A stretch of 64,000 nucleotides of DNA from Phyllostachys edulis (lineage: Eukaryota; Streptophyta; Magnoliopsida; Poales; Poaceae), in contig CM070548.1 of the NCBI GenBank assembly GCA_036346405.1, positions 90,738,588 to 90,802,587 of the forward strand. The letters are read 5' to 3'. Numbering within the stretch: the first letter of the stretch is position 1; every line of letters starts with the position of its first letter. The notes beneath the pieces were generated by a model. It saw nothing but the letters and a program-made list of their open reading frames with translations, was not told the origin of the DNA and ran no database searches. This document shows positions 23,640-35,204 of the stretch, piece after piece. Position numbers and translations under genes: made by a program.

Positions 23640-25009
23640 AAGCATTTAAATGACCAAATCAACATAGGATTGTTGCACGCATTTAAATGACCAAATCAAC
23701 ATATACATATGAAGTATCTCCATGTCATACAAAAAGCTCGAGTATTGATGTTAAAGAGTGCTCTCGGTATCTTTGAATGCAAAGGATTTAACCTTTGCAA
23801 TCTCGATACATCGATCAATATATCTTCACTAATCAAATTTAGCAATTATCAAGCGAGATCTTATTATTATGTGCTTTGGAAGGAGAGTAGCTAAAGAACA
23901 AGTCTTTGCCATCTCAATCCTATTGTCTATACTCTTCATTAAATGAATATGATAATATAAATTCAAACTATGAGCTCTAAACAATGCTTTGTAAGCGTCA
24001 AATGATCTCAGCTGATTAGCAACAGATTAAACTTCGATCAAGCAGGACTACTAAAAGAATCACAAAGTAGTCGTTAGATTACCAATAAAAGCGAATACTC
24101 TCAATAGAATTGAACATGAAGTCACGAGGTTGATGATAAAGCCGATTAGTCGACATAAGAGTATCCACTTCAAATGCTAGAGATCAAAAGAACCGGAAGA
24201 ATCGAATAACTAGCTTTCAACCGAAAGTAACCAATTAACAATATATCAAATTGGCGGTAGCAAGTAATACAATAGAGCTCAAGAATGAACTAACTATCAC
24301 ATTCAATCTCGATTATAAAAGCAGAGTTCATCACGAGCATGTCAACAAAGTACAGCGATCAATTTGCAATATCTTGATTACTAGATTGAAATCGAACTAA
24401 TACGGATCAAGGTACCAACTAGCACTGCAAATTGATTTCAAATTTGACATTTATCACAGAGCTGATCAACCGAGCCCACATAACTACTTTGCTATCTCTC
24501 AGTGCACAATCTAATGTAGAATTTGAAGCCAATCCAGCACATAAGTATGTAGCCAAAGTGATGCACAAACGTAATATAGGAATACTCACGGAGAGGATGC
24601 TTGCACAAGAACTCACGGTGCAAGGAGGAGGCCGGCCGGAGGAGGCCGGCGTGGGGAGGAGGGAGGCGTGGGGAGGAGGGGCGGGGAGGGGGGGCGGGAG
24701 GAGGCGGTGTGTAGGGAGGAGGTCAACACGGGGAGGAGGATGGCACGGGGAGGAGGCGGTCTGAGGAGGAGGATGCCGACACGGGAGGAGGCCGGTCTGC
24801 GAGGCGGGGCGTCGACAGGGGAGGAGGCCGAGCGTCGCCGATGTCGGGGGCGGTGGCGTCGAGGTCGGAGGCGGCGGTGTCGGAGCTTAAGGGTCGGTGA
24901 GCAGGTGAGCCCTAGAGGAGGCGAAATGAGCGAGAGCTTAAGGGCTCGAGTGTCTTTGGGGAGAAGAGCAGGCGAGCCTAGTGGTTCTTATAAGGCATAT
25001 CACGAGATG
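23640..25009. other. CACTA 5' non-coding region with a GGAGGAGGCC-rich block
   Basis: 23640-24600 is AT-rich and has no supported gene. A block at about 24620-24930 is built of GGAGGAGGCCG-like units with irregular spacing and high GC. Predicted ORFs there (for example 24668-25045) are Gly/Arg-rich and reflect composition only. The region probably includes the promoter side of the minus-strand CACTA gene. Confidence 0.5.
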
Positions 25010-25426
25010 GCTCATTGCGGAACCGTCAGTGATTACTTATCCTGAGCGGTTTCATAGCGTAACCAAATGCGTGATACGTTCAAATCACATATGGTTCGTA
25101 ATAAGAACCGTGTGTGACTTATCCGAGCGGTTTCTGTACTAGCGTGCGTGATAGTCTAACATATCACACACGGTTCGTAATAAGAACCGTGTGTGACTAT
25201 CCTGATGGTTCGATTATAAACCGTGCGTGATTAGCTGAACTATCGCTGGCGGTCCGTAATAAAACCGTGCATGATTTATCCTGAGCAGTTCGATTATAAA
25301 CCGTCTATGATAGATGCGTATCACACCGATTTCTTTGGAACCGTCTGTGATAATAATGACACAGACGGTTCCAAATGAACCGTCTGTGATGAGGCATCTT
25401 CTATAGCCTGTTTTGTAGTAGTTTCT

Positions 25427-26000
25427 CATTCTCATCTCCTTCTATGCAATTTCAATCACATTCCGTGATAGTCCCTTTGTAAAGGGATCTGCTAGATTTT
25501 TTGTTGTTTGGATATAATCCACATCTATCACTCCGGAGTTTCTCAATTTTCTGTCAGACTTCAATCGCCTTTTCACATGTCTTGAGGATTTCATATTATC
25601 CTTTGCACTTGTCACCTTTATGATAACTGTTTGGTTATCACAGTACATAAGGATAGTTGGAATTGGTTTTTCAACCACTGGTAAATCCATCAAGAGTTAT
25701 CGCAGCCATTCTGCCTTAATAGTGGTTGTGTCTAATGTTGTGAGTTCTGCCTCCATAGTTGACCTTGTCAGTATGGTCTATTTACAAGACCTTCATGAGA
25801 CAGCAATATCGCCTAGAGTGAATACATATCCATTCGTAGCCTTTATCTCATCAGCATCAGAAATCCAATTAGAATCACTATATCCCTCAAGTACACCAGG
25901 ATACCCAGTATAGTGAATTTCGTAACTCATTGTACCTTTCAAATAGCGCATAACTCGCTCAAGTGCGCGCCAATGATTATCTCCGGATTAGCGGTAAACT
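25427..26000 (-). pseudogene. Copia RNase H and pol C-terminus
   Basis: Minus-strand reading gives RALERVMRYLKGTMSY, YTGYPGVLEGYSDSNW, ISDADEIKATNGYVF, YCDNQTVIIKVTSAK and KNLADPFTKGLSRNVI, ending at a stop near 25442. This is the typical Copia RNase H C-terminus. Frames shift between the pieces. The domain is cut on its N-terminal side by the solo LTR at 26001-27501. Confidence 0.85.
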
Positions 26001-27501
26001 TGTTGGAAATATGCCTAGAGGCAATCATAGAGATGATTACATTTCATTATGTTCATGACATTGGATAATGTGTTATCTTGTTCCTAGAATAATATTGTTA
26101 ATATTTATTATCAAGTATGTGACTTGGTTGTGAAACTCTATATTTACGCAATAATTATTCTTATCGATCCACGGTCGTAAACATATGAGGACACATATGA
26201 ATAGACTAGCATATGTATTGGTTGATGACTATGTTTCACGAGTCATAGATATGGAGATATCAAACCAATAATATGGACACATGTTAGAGGAACATGATGT
26301 TGGATAAGACCCACCTTGAGGCACTATTGAGATTGTTATGAATCTATGTGTCATTAGTTGGTCTCAAGCAATGATGATGTATAATCCTTAGACACGAGAT
26401 CGGCATGGTTTCCTACATGTGTAAGAGCACGCTTAGGGGTTGCCAAAGCGCTACACAATGGCGGGTAGTTATAAAGGTAGCTTTGGGTATGCTCTGAAAC
26501 ATGGAGAGGAATGTATTTGGTCGGATATGGGATTTGCCCTCCTAACATAACAGAGAGATGTCTCTGGGCCCTCGTTGTGATCGGATAAAGAAAGTGCATG
26601 GCCATGCCACTAGTAGTCGAAGAGTTCGACCACGTAAAGTTATCGATACTCGATCGAAAGTATTGAGCAGTCCATGGATGACACAACATCTCACGGAGTT
26701 CAACCGGACATCGTGAGGCAAAGGGAGTATACACGAGTAGGTCGCTCGAGTCGACGATTCTGGTGGTCGTATGCAAATCTGAGCTAGTCAGGCGGTCGAG
26801 CGTAATCCAGAGTGGTCGTAACACAGTCGTAAGGAGTTCTGAATGGTCAGTATATCTGAATAGGACACAGTCGTAAGTGATGAAGACCAGTGTCGTAGAT
26901 CATATTGCATTAAGGTTCGTCGATATAATTTGTGTGTATTAGGGAATCGATATGTTACGCTAGGAGCCGCTACAACTTCGTGATCGGAAGCGGTTTCGAG
27001 TCACAACCGAACTACACATGAACCTCTGAGGTCACACACTTAGCAGGTTGGAACAAACCCGGTCTGAATCTGATTAAATGGCGTGTTGGATAGGATCCGT
27101 CACGAGCACTATATAAGGAGGTGCATGAAATTTGTTGGGAGGCGTGAAAACACCACCAAAACCCTAGGCGCCATCTTCTTGAGAGCTCCACCGTGCGACT
27201 TGGTCTTTGCACGGCGTTCGGTTGTTCCTTCCTGGGCGTGTGGATCTTGAGAGGCGCCACTACGATTGTTGCGCTTGAGGGCGATCCGCGATCTTCACAA
27301 GGAACCATGAGCGTTCTTTGGAGGAGCGATCGACTCGACCACTACATCGGCGCTCTTCGTTGGACGGTTGCTCCAACCCTTCTTCCATTGCTTTCTGCTG
27401 GCGTCATTGAGTAACGATCTGTGATCATCTACTTGCTTGGCATCTGGTTCGCGTGGTAAAATTTTTGTTTGTAGCTATCGTAGCCTACCCGTGACCCAAC
27501 A
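26001..27501 (+). mobile_element. Copia-type (Angela/BARE-like) solo LTR, 1.5 kb
   Basis: It starts TGTTGGAAATATGCCTAGAG, the hallmark start of Angela/BARE-class Copia LTRs, and ends GTGACCCAACA. A TATATAAGG box lies near 27110. The flanks AAACT (25996-26000) and AAAGC (27502-27506) agree at only three of five positions, so the target duplication is decayed or absent. It splits the RNase H domain of the older Copia element. No internal domains are present. Confidence 0.82.
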
Positions 27502-28890
27502 AAAGCATCTCAATTTGCTTACAACAAAAGAGATTGTCAGGACAAGTAGCACTAACCAAGTACATGAGTGAACCAATAAGATGAGAGTACCTCAATTGAT
27601 CCTTTCTTAACCTTCGATTCTTTCAAAGTATTAGACTAGGCTCATAAGGTGTTGGAGAGGGATTGCTTTTTATATAGCCAAAACAGCTCAAGACCTTTTC
27701 CACATAATGGGATTGCAATAGGGTAATATCATTTTCATCCTTGATCAACTTGATGTTTAAAATAACATCAGCCCCTCTCAAATCTTTCATGTCAAAACTT
27801 TAGGATAAAAATGACTTAGCCTCGTTAATCACATCAATATTTGTCCCAAAGATAAGTATGTCGTCAACATGCAAACATAATATTACTCATTTACCCCCAC
27901 CATAGCAGTAGTATACATATTTATTGGCTTCATTTACCGCAAATCCCGCAGATGTCAAAGTTCTATCGAACTTCTCATGTCATTGCTTACAAACCTTGCC
28001 CTCTTGTCCAAGTACTACAAATCCATCAGCCTGATCTATGTAAATTTTCTCATCAAACTCTCTATTGAGGAAAGTTGTCTTTACGTCCATTTAATGGACA
28101 ATAAGACCATGTGAGGCAGCCAAAGATAATAGTACTCGAATAGTGGTTAATCTAGCAACATGTGAGTATATATCAAAGAAATCATCACATTCTTTTTTAG
28201 TATAACCTTTAGTCATAAGCCAAGCCTTGTACTTTTTGATTGTACCATCAAGTCTAAGCTTCTTCTTAAACACCCACTCATCCAACTAACTTACAACCAA
28301 ATGGACGATCGGTGACTTCCCAAGTTCCGTTAGCGATAATGGATTCCATTTCACTACGAACCGCATACTTCCAGTACTCTACATCAGGAGATGCTTATGC
28401 ATCTGAAATAGGATTGGGAACATTATCCACAAGGTACACAATGAAGTCATCATCAAAAGATTTTACAATCCTTTGTCTCTTGCTCCTTTGAGGAGCTACA
28501 ACACTGTCATCCTCCTCATTAACAAATTCATGTGTGTGTTCAATATACTCAATTGGAGCGGTAGGTTCAGGAGTTAAATCATTTGCTTGACTAGAAGAGC
28601 TATGTGAATTCTTTATAGGAAATATATTCTCAAACAAAATAGCATCTCGGGATTCCATTATCATATTAATTGGTATGTCATATATCCTGGATTGAACTAC
28701 TAGAAACCTATAGCCTGTACTAAGATGAGTATATCATAGACAAACACAATCCACTATTTTAGGTCCAAGTTTGCGTTTTTTAGCTATTGAAACATTGACT
28801 TTCGCCAAGCACCCCCAAGTGCTCAAATACGAGAGTTGTAGTTTTCTCCCTTTCCAACCTTCGTATGGAGTTACCTCACTATTTTTAGTG
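27502..28890 (-). pseudogene. Copia reverse transcriptase
   Basis: Minus-strand pieces include DEWVFKKKLRLDGTIKKYKA, FFDIYSHVARLTTIRVLLSL, MDVKTTFLNREFDEKIY, LCLHVDDILIFGTN (the catalytic box, with H before VDD where Y is usual) and QLRYSHLIGSLMYLV. An acidic hinge (28395-28664, SKRQRIVKSFDDDFI) links it to the integrase. Several stops (for example just before MDVKT) and frame changes make it non-functional. Confidence 0.85.
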
Positions 28891-29279
28891 GGGACTCTAT
28901 TCAGGACATACCTGCAGTATCTAACATGACATTCACCAAGTCAGTCAAGGTGCGGTTCTTTCTTTCAGCAACCCCATTGGATTGGGGCGAATAGGGAGGT
29001 ATCATTTCATGGATAATATCATGTCCCGCACAAAAATGATTGAACTTATTTGAAAAATACTCTCCATCACGATCGGATCTAATTCTTTTAATCTTTTTGT
29101 CTAATTGATTCTCAACATCAGCTTTATAAGTTTTAAAGTAGTCTAATGCCTCATCCTTTGTTTTCAACAACTATACATAGTAGTACCTAGTTGCATCATA
29201 AATTAAAGTCATGAAATATCTTTTCCCTCCATTTGTCAATATACCATTCATCTTACACAAGTCTGAATGTACGAGTTTC
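28891..29279 (-). pseudogene. Copia integrase catalytic core, part 1
   Basis: The minus strand reads LVHSDLCKMNGILTNGGKRY, then DEALDYFKTYKADVENQLDK, RSDRDGEYFSNKFNHFC and PPYSPQSNGVAERKNRTL. The conserved Asp, Asp and Glu of the rve core are all visible. A one-base change near the insertion site shifts the frame relative to the upstream zinc-finger region. Confidence 0.87.
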
Positions 29280-29284
29280 AATTT

Positions 29285-29954
29285 TGATGAGGACATTAAC
29301 CCTTCGGATACGACCGCTACTCCACCTCCAACCGGGCTACTCTACTTGTATCAATTTGGCTGCGTCAAACTCTGCTCCAACGGGCCGACGACGAATTTGC
29401 TTCACTTGTATCGATTATTGGGCCCAAAGGGCAGTCACCACTTTAGGTTATTTAAGCCAGCAGCCTCCCTGGTCGCCCCCTCTCTTGGGCCATCAGTCCA
29501 AGCCCAAGTTTGGGCGCCTCACCCTAGGTAGCTCGTACTATTCATGTGGCTACTGTTCATGCATGAATAATACCCCCAGCTACCCCCTCTATTTAAGGTG
29601 GCAGCATCCCTCTAGTCTCCTTGGATTTCGTTTAGTTAAAAGTTATCTATATTACAACTTCGTGTATTGGCTTGTGTCGACTAGACCAACCATAATACCA
29701 CTTCAGAATCCCACCTATTTGAGTATTTCAATCCTATTTGTAATTTCAGATTGCTTATTATCTTGTTCTTCCTTGTTCTTCGATTGCATGCAGGAATAGA
29801 CTTTCGTGGTCAGGTCAATAACAATTTCGGAGTTGGTTCAGCGATTGCCGGGCATATTAGTTGTGTACGATTAGTAGCCGAATCATGAGAGTCGTCTTCA
29901 CCCAAATCGAATTATCCTTCTCATCGAAAGATCGGGACACCTATTGTCGCATCA
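29285..29954. mobile_element. Solo LTR, 670 bp, inserted in Copia integrase
   Basis: The ends are TGATGAGGAC and GTCGCATCA (inverted TGATG...CATCA). The 5-bp target duplication AATTT lies at 29280-29284 and 29955-29959. A TATTTAAGG TATA-like box lies near 29590 on the plus strand, which favours plus orientation. ORFs inside (29211-29531, 29233-29799) are compositional. Confidence 0.82.
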
Positions 29955-30530
29955 AATTTTGCTGAATTTCTTTCCTCCATAGCCTTGTGAGGCTTTCGAG
30001 GTTGCTTTGCTTGCACACAAATTTGGTATTTGGAACCTTTGACTATGAAAAAGTTTGGAATTAAATTTAAACAAGAAAGCTGAGACATACAACCAAAATT
30101 TATATGACATAAACGTGAGCACCGCACATTGGCCTCACCACCATTCGTGGAGTCATAAATATGGTTCATAACCTTATTACAAAAATTTGAAAGGGAAAAA
30201 CGGAACAAGCCTCCGCATTCATAGCCTTTTTTTTCCAATAAAGAGTCCAAATTTCGACACGACTACTTTATTTGACTCAAAGACCAACTTGAACCCATCC
30301 AGAGCCACGAAGGGAATCGCTAACGAGATTCTTATTTATTGTAGGGGTATGCTGCACGTTCTTCAAGCATACGGTCTTTCCTGAAGTGAACTTCATATCT
30401 ACCGTGCCAACACCAAGAACATAAGCATGTGACCTGTTCCCCATTATGACGAAAGAACCCCGTATGACTGTTAAGAAGAAAACATAGATGCATAAGAACA
30501 TCCATGAATATTAGCCCCGGTGTCAATCCA
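29955..30530 (-). pseudogene. Copia aspartic protease and GAG-pre-integrase region
   Basis: The minus strand reads WIDTGANIHGC (the active-site DTG is kept), VIMGNRSHAYVLGVGTVD, FTSGKTVCLKNVQHTPT, KGYECGGLFRFSLSNFCNK, CHINFGCMSQLSCLNLIP and GSKYQICVQAKQPRKPHK. These are the Copia protease and the His/Cys zinc-binding region ahead of integrase. Stops and frame changes lie between the pieces. Confidence 0.83.
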
Positions 30531-31394
30531 TCAATCAGTTAATTGACATGCCGAAATGACACTAAGTAAATTACCACACCCAGATACTTCAGCCTCACCA
30601 ATAATCACATTAGCAGACTTCTTATGCACTGGATGGTTTTTCTTGCCCATCCGTTTGTAGCATTTCTTGGCCCGACGACCAATCTCGCCACAAACAAAGT
30701 AAGTAATATCTTTCATGTCCACTTTCTTTTTATTGTTGTTGGTCCTTTTGAAGTTTGTGGTCGAAACAACTTTGTCTTTCTCTTTGCTAATATGCTGCAT
30801 GATGTTCGCTCTAGACTGTCCCTCTTGCACCATTAGTGTCACATCATTTGCCCGAGCCTTCTCTTCAACACGAAGACTAGCAATCAGATCATCGACGGAA
30901 ATATTTTGCCTCTTGTGTTTCAGAGATATGACAAAATTCCTCCCGATTGGAGGCAATTTGGCAATAATGCCTTCAGCTACAAATTTGTCAGGCATTTGAC
31001 AACCAAGGTGGGCGAGTTTTTTCACATCGAATTGTAGTTCATGAGCCTGCTCGACTATAGTACAGTTATTAGCCATTTTGTAATCGTGATATTGCTCCAT
31101 GACATACAATTCATATCCAACATCTGAGGCAACAAACTTGTGTTCGAGTGCATGCTACAGATCCGTAACGTTCTTCATGTGCATATACACATCACAAAGC
31201 TGGTCAAACAACACACTTAGAATGCACCCGACAAATATTGTCGTAGCCGTGTCGTACTCTGTTTGTTGTGCAGCAGTACGAGATCCTGCAGGACATGGTA
31301 TCACGATCCAAAATACATTCATAGCCGAGAGCGACAATTGGACCCTTGTTCGCCATCTATCAGGTTTTTGGATTATTAGGTATATGCGCACTTT
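30531..31394 (-). pseudogene. Copia Gag with a decayed zinc knuckle
   Basis: The minus strand reads LSAMNVFWIV, TATTIFVGCILSVLFDQL, YVMEQYHDYKMANNC, PDKFVAEGIIAKLPPIGRNF, LKHKRQNISVDDLIASLRVE and TYFVCGEIGRRAKKCYKR. The last is a CCHC knuckle in which the first Cys is Tyr and the His is Arg, so it should not bind zinc. Gag begins almost at the LTR edge. The usual leader and a tRNA-Met primer-binding site are missing, which suggests a deletion. Confidence 0.83.
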
Positions 31395-32242
31395 TGTGAT
31401 TATTATAATTCCTAAAACAATAATTGAATCAACAGTAGCATATATACTAGGTATATTTGGGACTATGAACAATAATATGATCATCAACTCAAATATATCT
31501 ATCTCATATATATACACTAACAAGACAAAGCTTAGAACAAAAACGCTACTAACAGAAGTAGGTATCAACATCATCACATGACAAATATCTAGGAAGCAAG
31601 GCCTAGCCATATCAAATGATATACGAAGGCCGCGGTAGAGACCGATGCGAATAAGACAATGTGCAGAGAATGATGGAGAAGGAGGAAGCCATGAGCAGTC
31701 GCACAGATGCTTCTCAAAAAGCTGATTCGCCCCAACCCATGCAGGATCACGAGGGACGCCGGCTTCGGAGACACTGCTCTCCCCACGTCGGTGCATGCCG
31801 AAGAAGGGATGGAGTAGCCGAGGTTGTGCAACACAGAGGAATATGGCTATCTATTCTGGGTACTGATCTCTCTCTCTGTTCTATTCTGAGATAAGAGTCC
31901 TTTGCCTCATATAGAACCAGCAGCAAACAAAAGAAACCGCCCTCATTAATCATAGTTTTGAGGTGCAAAAATAAGCTGCAACTCAACAACAGCCGGATAC
32001 AAAATCGTCGGACCATTCACGCGCACGTTGTGCTCGGGCAAGGCGAGCGAGTGCTCACGTGTGTTCTTCTTTTGATTGCTTCAACTAGGTAAGACCAACT
32101 TCACTTTGTATATTAGTCTTCTCCCACCTAGACTAGTAATATGGTAATAAATTTTTCACCTTTCACTACACATGAGTGGCCCTCTGGGATTTTTCTAGGA
32201 TTTAATTATAACATTAAATAGGCCGAACCCAAAACTCCAACA
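31395..32242 (-). repeat. 5' LTR of the Copia element
   Basis: On the minus strand it starts TGTTGGAGTTTTGGG and ends ...TAATAATCACA. It is related over most of its length to 9356-10311 and shares the TATATGAGGC-type promoter region near 31905. It is about 100 bp shorter than the 3' copy because of small deletions. Confidence 0.82.
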
Positions 32243-33051
32243 TTTTGTTGACGTGTACATTAAATTGTTCTGTCAAATAAAATTTTCTTAACTCCGCACC
32301 CAGAAAAACTTGACTCCTCCTTTGAGCCTCTGTCCACTCAACAGTATACGGCAAACATACATAAGAGAGGAGAGGATCAGAGTACTGCTAAACGGCGCCG
32401 AGCGCAACCTACGAGCCATCTGCCGCGTTCCGGCGACGCGTGGGCCCTCGTGCCAGGCCATTTTGTTGGATTCCCCACGTGTATGATAATAATTGGGTGT
32501 GGACGTGTGGTCTTGGCAAGTTCCATCCAATCCGAATCGTGTCTCATGCTATAACAAGATAGATTACTACTAACACGCATGCCGCTCCATGCATGTCCAT
32601 GTTTAGTGTTCTTGGTTTTAAACTAGCTAGTGTTGGATGAGATGCATGGTGTCCCAACGGTGATCGGCACTTGGACACATGTTCGTGGGGTTGTCGTTCG
32701 CGAGCTGCGTTCGCATGGCTGCTTCTTGTCTTCTTCTTCTTTTTTTGCGCGCCTTGGCCTTGGAGGAGTGTGCCGTACGACGTGCGTCTCCTGTTTAGGA
32801 TCTTGCCAGCCGCCCCTAAGATAACGAAAAGGGTTATGCTGCATTAGAGGCTAAAATACAGAGAAGCTAACAGTACTCTGCATTAGTGACATGTCTCCCT
32901 CGGCGAATCAAGATCTTCGTCGGGACGATGCTATAGTAACACAGAAACAGCAGCAAACAGTGATTCTACAGTGTTTGAACAGTTTTTATTTTTTGTATTT
33001 TTTTAAGAGAGCCAGTGCGCCTTTAGTCTTTGATTCCGGTTAGGTTACCAA
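32243..33051. other. Spacer with no recognised gene
   Basis: I see no supported coding sequence. ORFs of 60-80 codons occur on both strands but show no family motifs. A T-rich run at 32975-33005 precedes the MITE. Confidence 0.5.
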
Positions 33052-33322
33052 GAGCATGTATAATGGTATGACGTCAGTTGTCTGTAAGTCTTGACATGTA
33101 GAATACGAAACGATGTACAGGAGAGAGGGGAGCATAGAGAATTGAGCTGTCTCTTATGCAGTAGTCGATTGTAACACGCGAAACAACACACATTGTATAT
33201 GGATGAGTTGTCTATAGAAATATATAAAAAGACTACCCATTGTAGAAGTTATCTTTAGTGCTGTCTATAAATGACATGAAGGGATACTATAGACAACAGT
33301 TGTCCATACCATTGTACAGTAT
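33052..33322. mobile_element. MITE with GAGCATGTATAATGGTATG ends
   Basis: The left end reads GAGCATGTATAATGGTATG. The right end, reverse complemented, reads TGTACAATGGTATGGACAAC, and both continue into GTTGTCT. The interior repeats 'GAGTTGTCTATAG' motifs. It is non-coding and about 270 bp. The superfamily and target duplication could not be fixed. A related fragment lies at about 59930-60040. Confidence 0.6.
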
Positions 33323-33922
33323 AATACATAGTACTGTAGCAGCATGAATTTTGTTCCTTAGGAGGATTCGTTTCCCAAGATAACGCGGCTTGCATAGCGC
33401 TCGAGAGAGGTTGGGATTTGGCAACAGTGCCCTCGAGACGCGGAGTTTTTGGCCTAAATGGTGCTGTTGGCGCCAAGATTAACAAAAATGGTTGTCAACG
33501 TGCTGTATTGCCAAAAATAACACAACGGATAGTCCGACAGCCGACACGCATCCGTGGTGCCAGGGCACTGTCGTGCGCCCCGCCCACGTGGCCTCACCCT
33601 AGTCGAGCGCACAAGGCACTACCGTGCCCCCCTCGCACGGACGCGCGCCACGTCACCAGTGCCGCTCCTCCCGCGCCAGGACGCGTTGCCACATCGTCAC
33701 TACTGTGCTCTGGAGGCACGGTTCCTAGTACACAACGCCAGCCTTTGCATACATGCTCTGTCGCTCGCGTGGGATGCTCTGTCGCCCATGTGTGAGGGCA
33801 TTCATGTCTCGTCCATCACCACATCCATCACCGTCCATGCCATTGCATGCATGCAACGAAAAGGTCGCACGCAGAGGAGAATTCGATCCCCACTTGTCGC
33901 CATGGCTGGTAAGCCGTGATTT

Positions 33923-34030
33923 GTGCGTCTGAGCTATAAATTCCTAGTCGACAGCGAGAGACTTCGCTCACTCTCATCCTTGCTCGCTCTCTCATTCTCG
34001 CTCGCTCTGTCATTCATAGCCTCGCTCGAT
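33923..34030 (+). promoter_or_regulatory. Promoter and CT-rich leader of the plant-mobile-domain gene
   Basis: A TATAAA box at 33935-33940 (GAGCTATAAATTCC) is followed about 30 bp later by a CTCGCTCTCTC-rich leader (33965-34025). This looks like a plant core promoter with a pyrimidine leader on the plus strand. It lies well upstream of the domain at 41400, with the Gypsy element inserted in between, so the pairing is inference. Confidence 0.45.
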
Positions 34031-34079
34031 TTTGTTTTTGCCAACGATTAAAGATTATTTAGAAGCGGTCATTAGCGGT

Positions 34080-34532
34080 TGTATTAGCATGTAATTTTTT
34101 GTCGTATGTATTTTCATTATCAACCATGTAGTTAGTTAATTAGTGTTAGTTAATTAGTTGTAGTTAATTAGGCATAATTAATCCACACATTAACATTTAG
34201 TCAAGTAATTAATTTTGTGTTAGTTAATTAGTCTCAATTAATTTGGTCGTAATTAATTAATTGTATTTAATTAGTCCTAGTTAAATAGGTTAATTCAATT
34301 AGTCGCAATTGAATGTCTTACGTAATTATTAAGTGACATAGTTAATTAATTAGTCATAGTTAATTAAGTCTTAATCAATTAGTCGTACATGATTAGTCCT
34401 AATTAATTTAGTGGTCTTATTAAATCATAATTATTTTTATAATTAATTAGTAAAATTAATTTAATGGTATTTTATTAATCGTACTTAATTTCACCATAAT
34501 TAATTTAGTGCGAATTAATCTATAGCGAGGAT
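34080..34532. repeat. AT-rich TTAGTTAATTAG/GTAATTAATT degenerate repeat (left part)
   Basis: Short units such as TTAGTTAATTAG and CATAATTAATTTAGT recur throughout. The same kind of sequence resumes at about 41170-41400 on the far side of the Gypsy element. The Gypsy element therefore inserted into a pre-existing AT-rich block, probably an intron or leader of the Mutator-like element gene. Confidence 0.7.
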
Positions 34533-35122
34533 TGTTGACTAGTCAATTATCCAAGCATATCTTTATTCACTTATTAATAAGTAGGCGCAGTTTTCCCAGG
34601 CCCAAGTTAGCTTCCTAGGCCCAAGATCAATCAAACAGTCAGAAGGTGGGTCTATAAAATCTTTCCTTTTACCGTCTCCGAAACTCCCTCCAGAGGCCCA
34701 GCAAGACCTCCTCGAGGACTTCTCCGGAACCTCCTCAAGGACCTCTCCAAGGCGTCTCTAGGACCTCTTCCCCGAGAGGAGGTCCTAGAAGGCGATTACT
34801 GCGTGTGATTAATAGCGGTTGCCGTGGAGATATCAGCGATAAGCTGTCATCACGAAGGGCCTTGACGATTGGCGGGAAGAGGCACCACCGTAGTTAGCGC
34901 CGACTATTGTAAAACTATAAATAGCCCGACTGTGTGCCCTTGTAACATAGATTCACATCAAGCCCTAATCACGTGTATTCACGACCATTTTCCTGTGTCG
35001 AGCATACTCTTTGCAATACACATTCACCATTTTGAGTCCTTGGCAAGCAGATAGTACTCTCCATATTCTTTTTATTATATTCTTGTTTGTCTGTTCTGTG
35101 ACGAGAGTCCCAGACATCGACA
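34533..35122 (+). repeat. 5' LTR of the Gypsy element
   Basis: It starts TGTTGACTAGTCAATTATCC and ends CAGACATCGACA. A TATA box CTATAAATAG lies at 34915-34924. The upstream half has clustered GACCTCC/GGACCTC motifs (34700-34790), like those of LTR B. The left edge was chosen at the first TG after the AT-rich block and is not confirmed by a second LTR. Confidence 0.65.
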
Positions 35123-35124
35123 GG

Positions 35125-35141
35125 TGGCGCCGTCTGTGGGG
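35125..35141 (+). other. Primer-binding site of the Gypsy element
   Basis: TGGCGCCGTCTGTGGGG follows the LTR end by two bases. TGGCGCC at this place is the standard start of the primer-binding site in Tat/Athila-type plant Gypsy elements (tRNA-Asp-like). Confidence 0.8.
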
Positions 35142-35204
35142 AGCGCTATCATCATCTTCGCTTACTCGATTCTAGTAATGTGTGCTGTATTTTGCTGATG
35201 AATC

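Larger units (their letters stand above)
10873..25423 (-). mobile_element. CACTA (En/Spm) transposon inserted in the Copia element
   Basis: The left end is CACTACTACAGGAAG. The right end, reverse complemented, is AACTACTACAAAACAGG, so its first base has changed from the usual C. The 3-bp target duplication TCT lies at 10870-10872 and 25424-25426. Subterminal arrays of ACAGACGGTTC/GAACCGTCTGTG motifs lie at about 10890-11045 and 25010-25400. One long minus-strand gene lies inside, interrupted by solo LTR A. Without LTR A the element is about 5.4 kb. No TNPD/Transposase_21-type transposase is seen, so it is probably a non-autonomous or decayed member. Confidence 0.9.
9356..32242 (-). mobile_element. 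Degenerate Ty1/Copia retrotransposon, full span including nested insertions
   Basis: The 3' LTR (9356-10311) and 5' LTR (31395-32242) are clearly related along their length. Between them, on the minus strand, lie gag, protease, integrase, reverse transcriptase and RNase H in Copia order. The element is opened by a CACTA transposon (10873-25423), a 1.5-kb solo LTR (26001-27501) and a 670-bp solo LTR (29285-29954). Every coding domain carries stops or frameshifts, so the element is dead. No matching target duplication was found at the outer ends (ACTTT on the left, TTTTG on the right). Confidence 0.85.

Noticed and set aside
24668..25045. 125-codon Gly/Arg-rich ORF
   Set aside because: It coincides with the GGAGGAGGCC-rich block of the CACTA, and the reading is compositional.
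29233..29799. 188-codon plus-strand ORF
   Set aside because: It lies wholly within the 670-bp solo LTR apart from its start and has no family motifs.
31155..31796. 213-codon minus-strand ORF
   Set aside because: It is a chance fusion of the Copia LTR and the gag N-terminus. Only the part below 31394 is gag-like.
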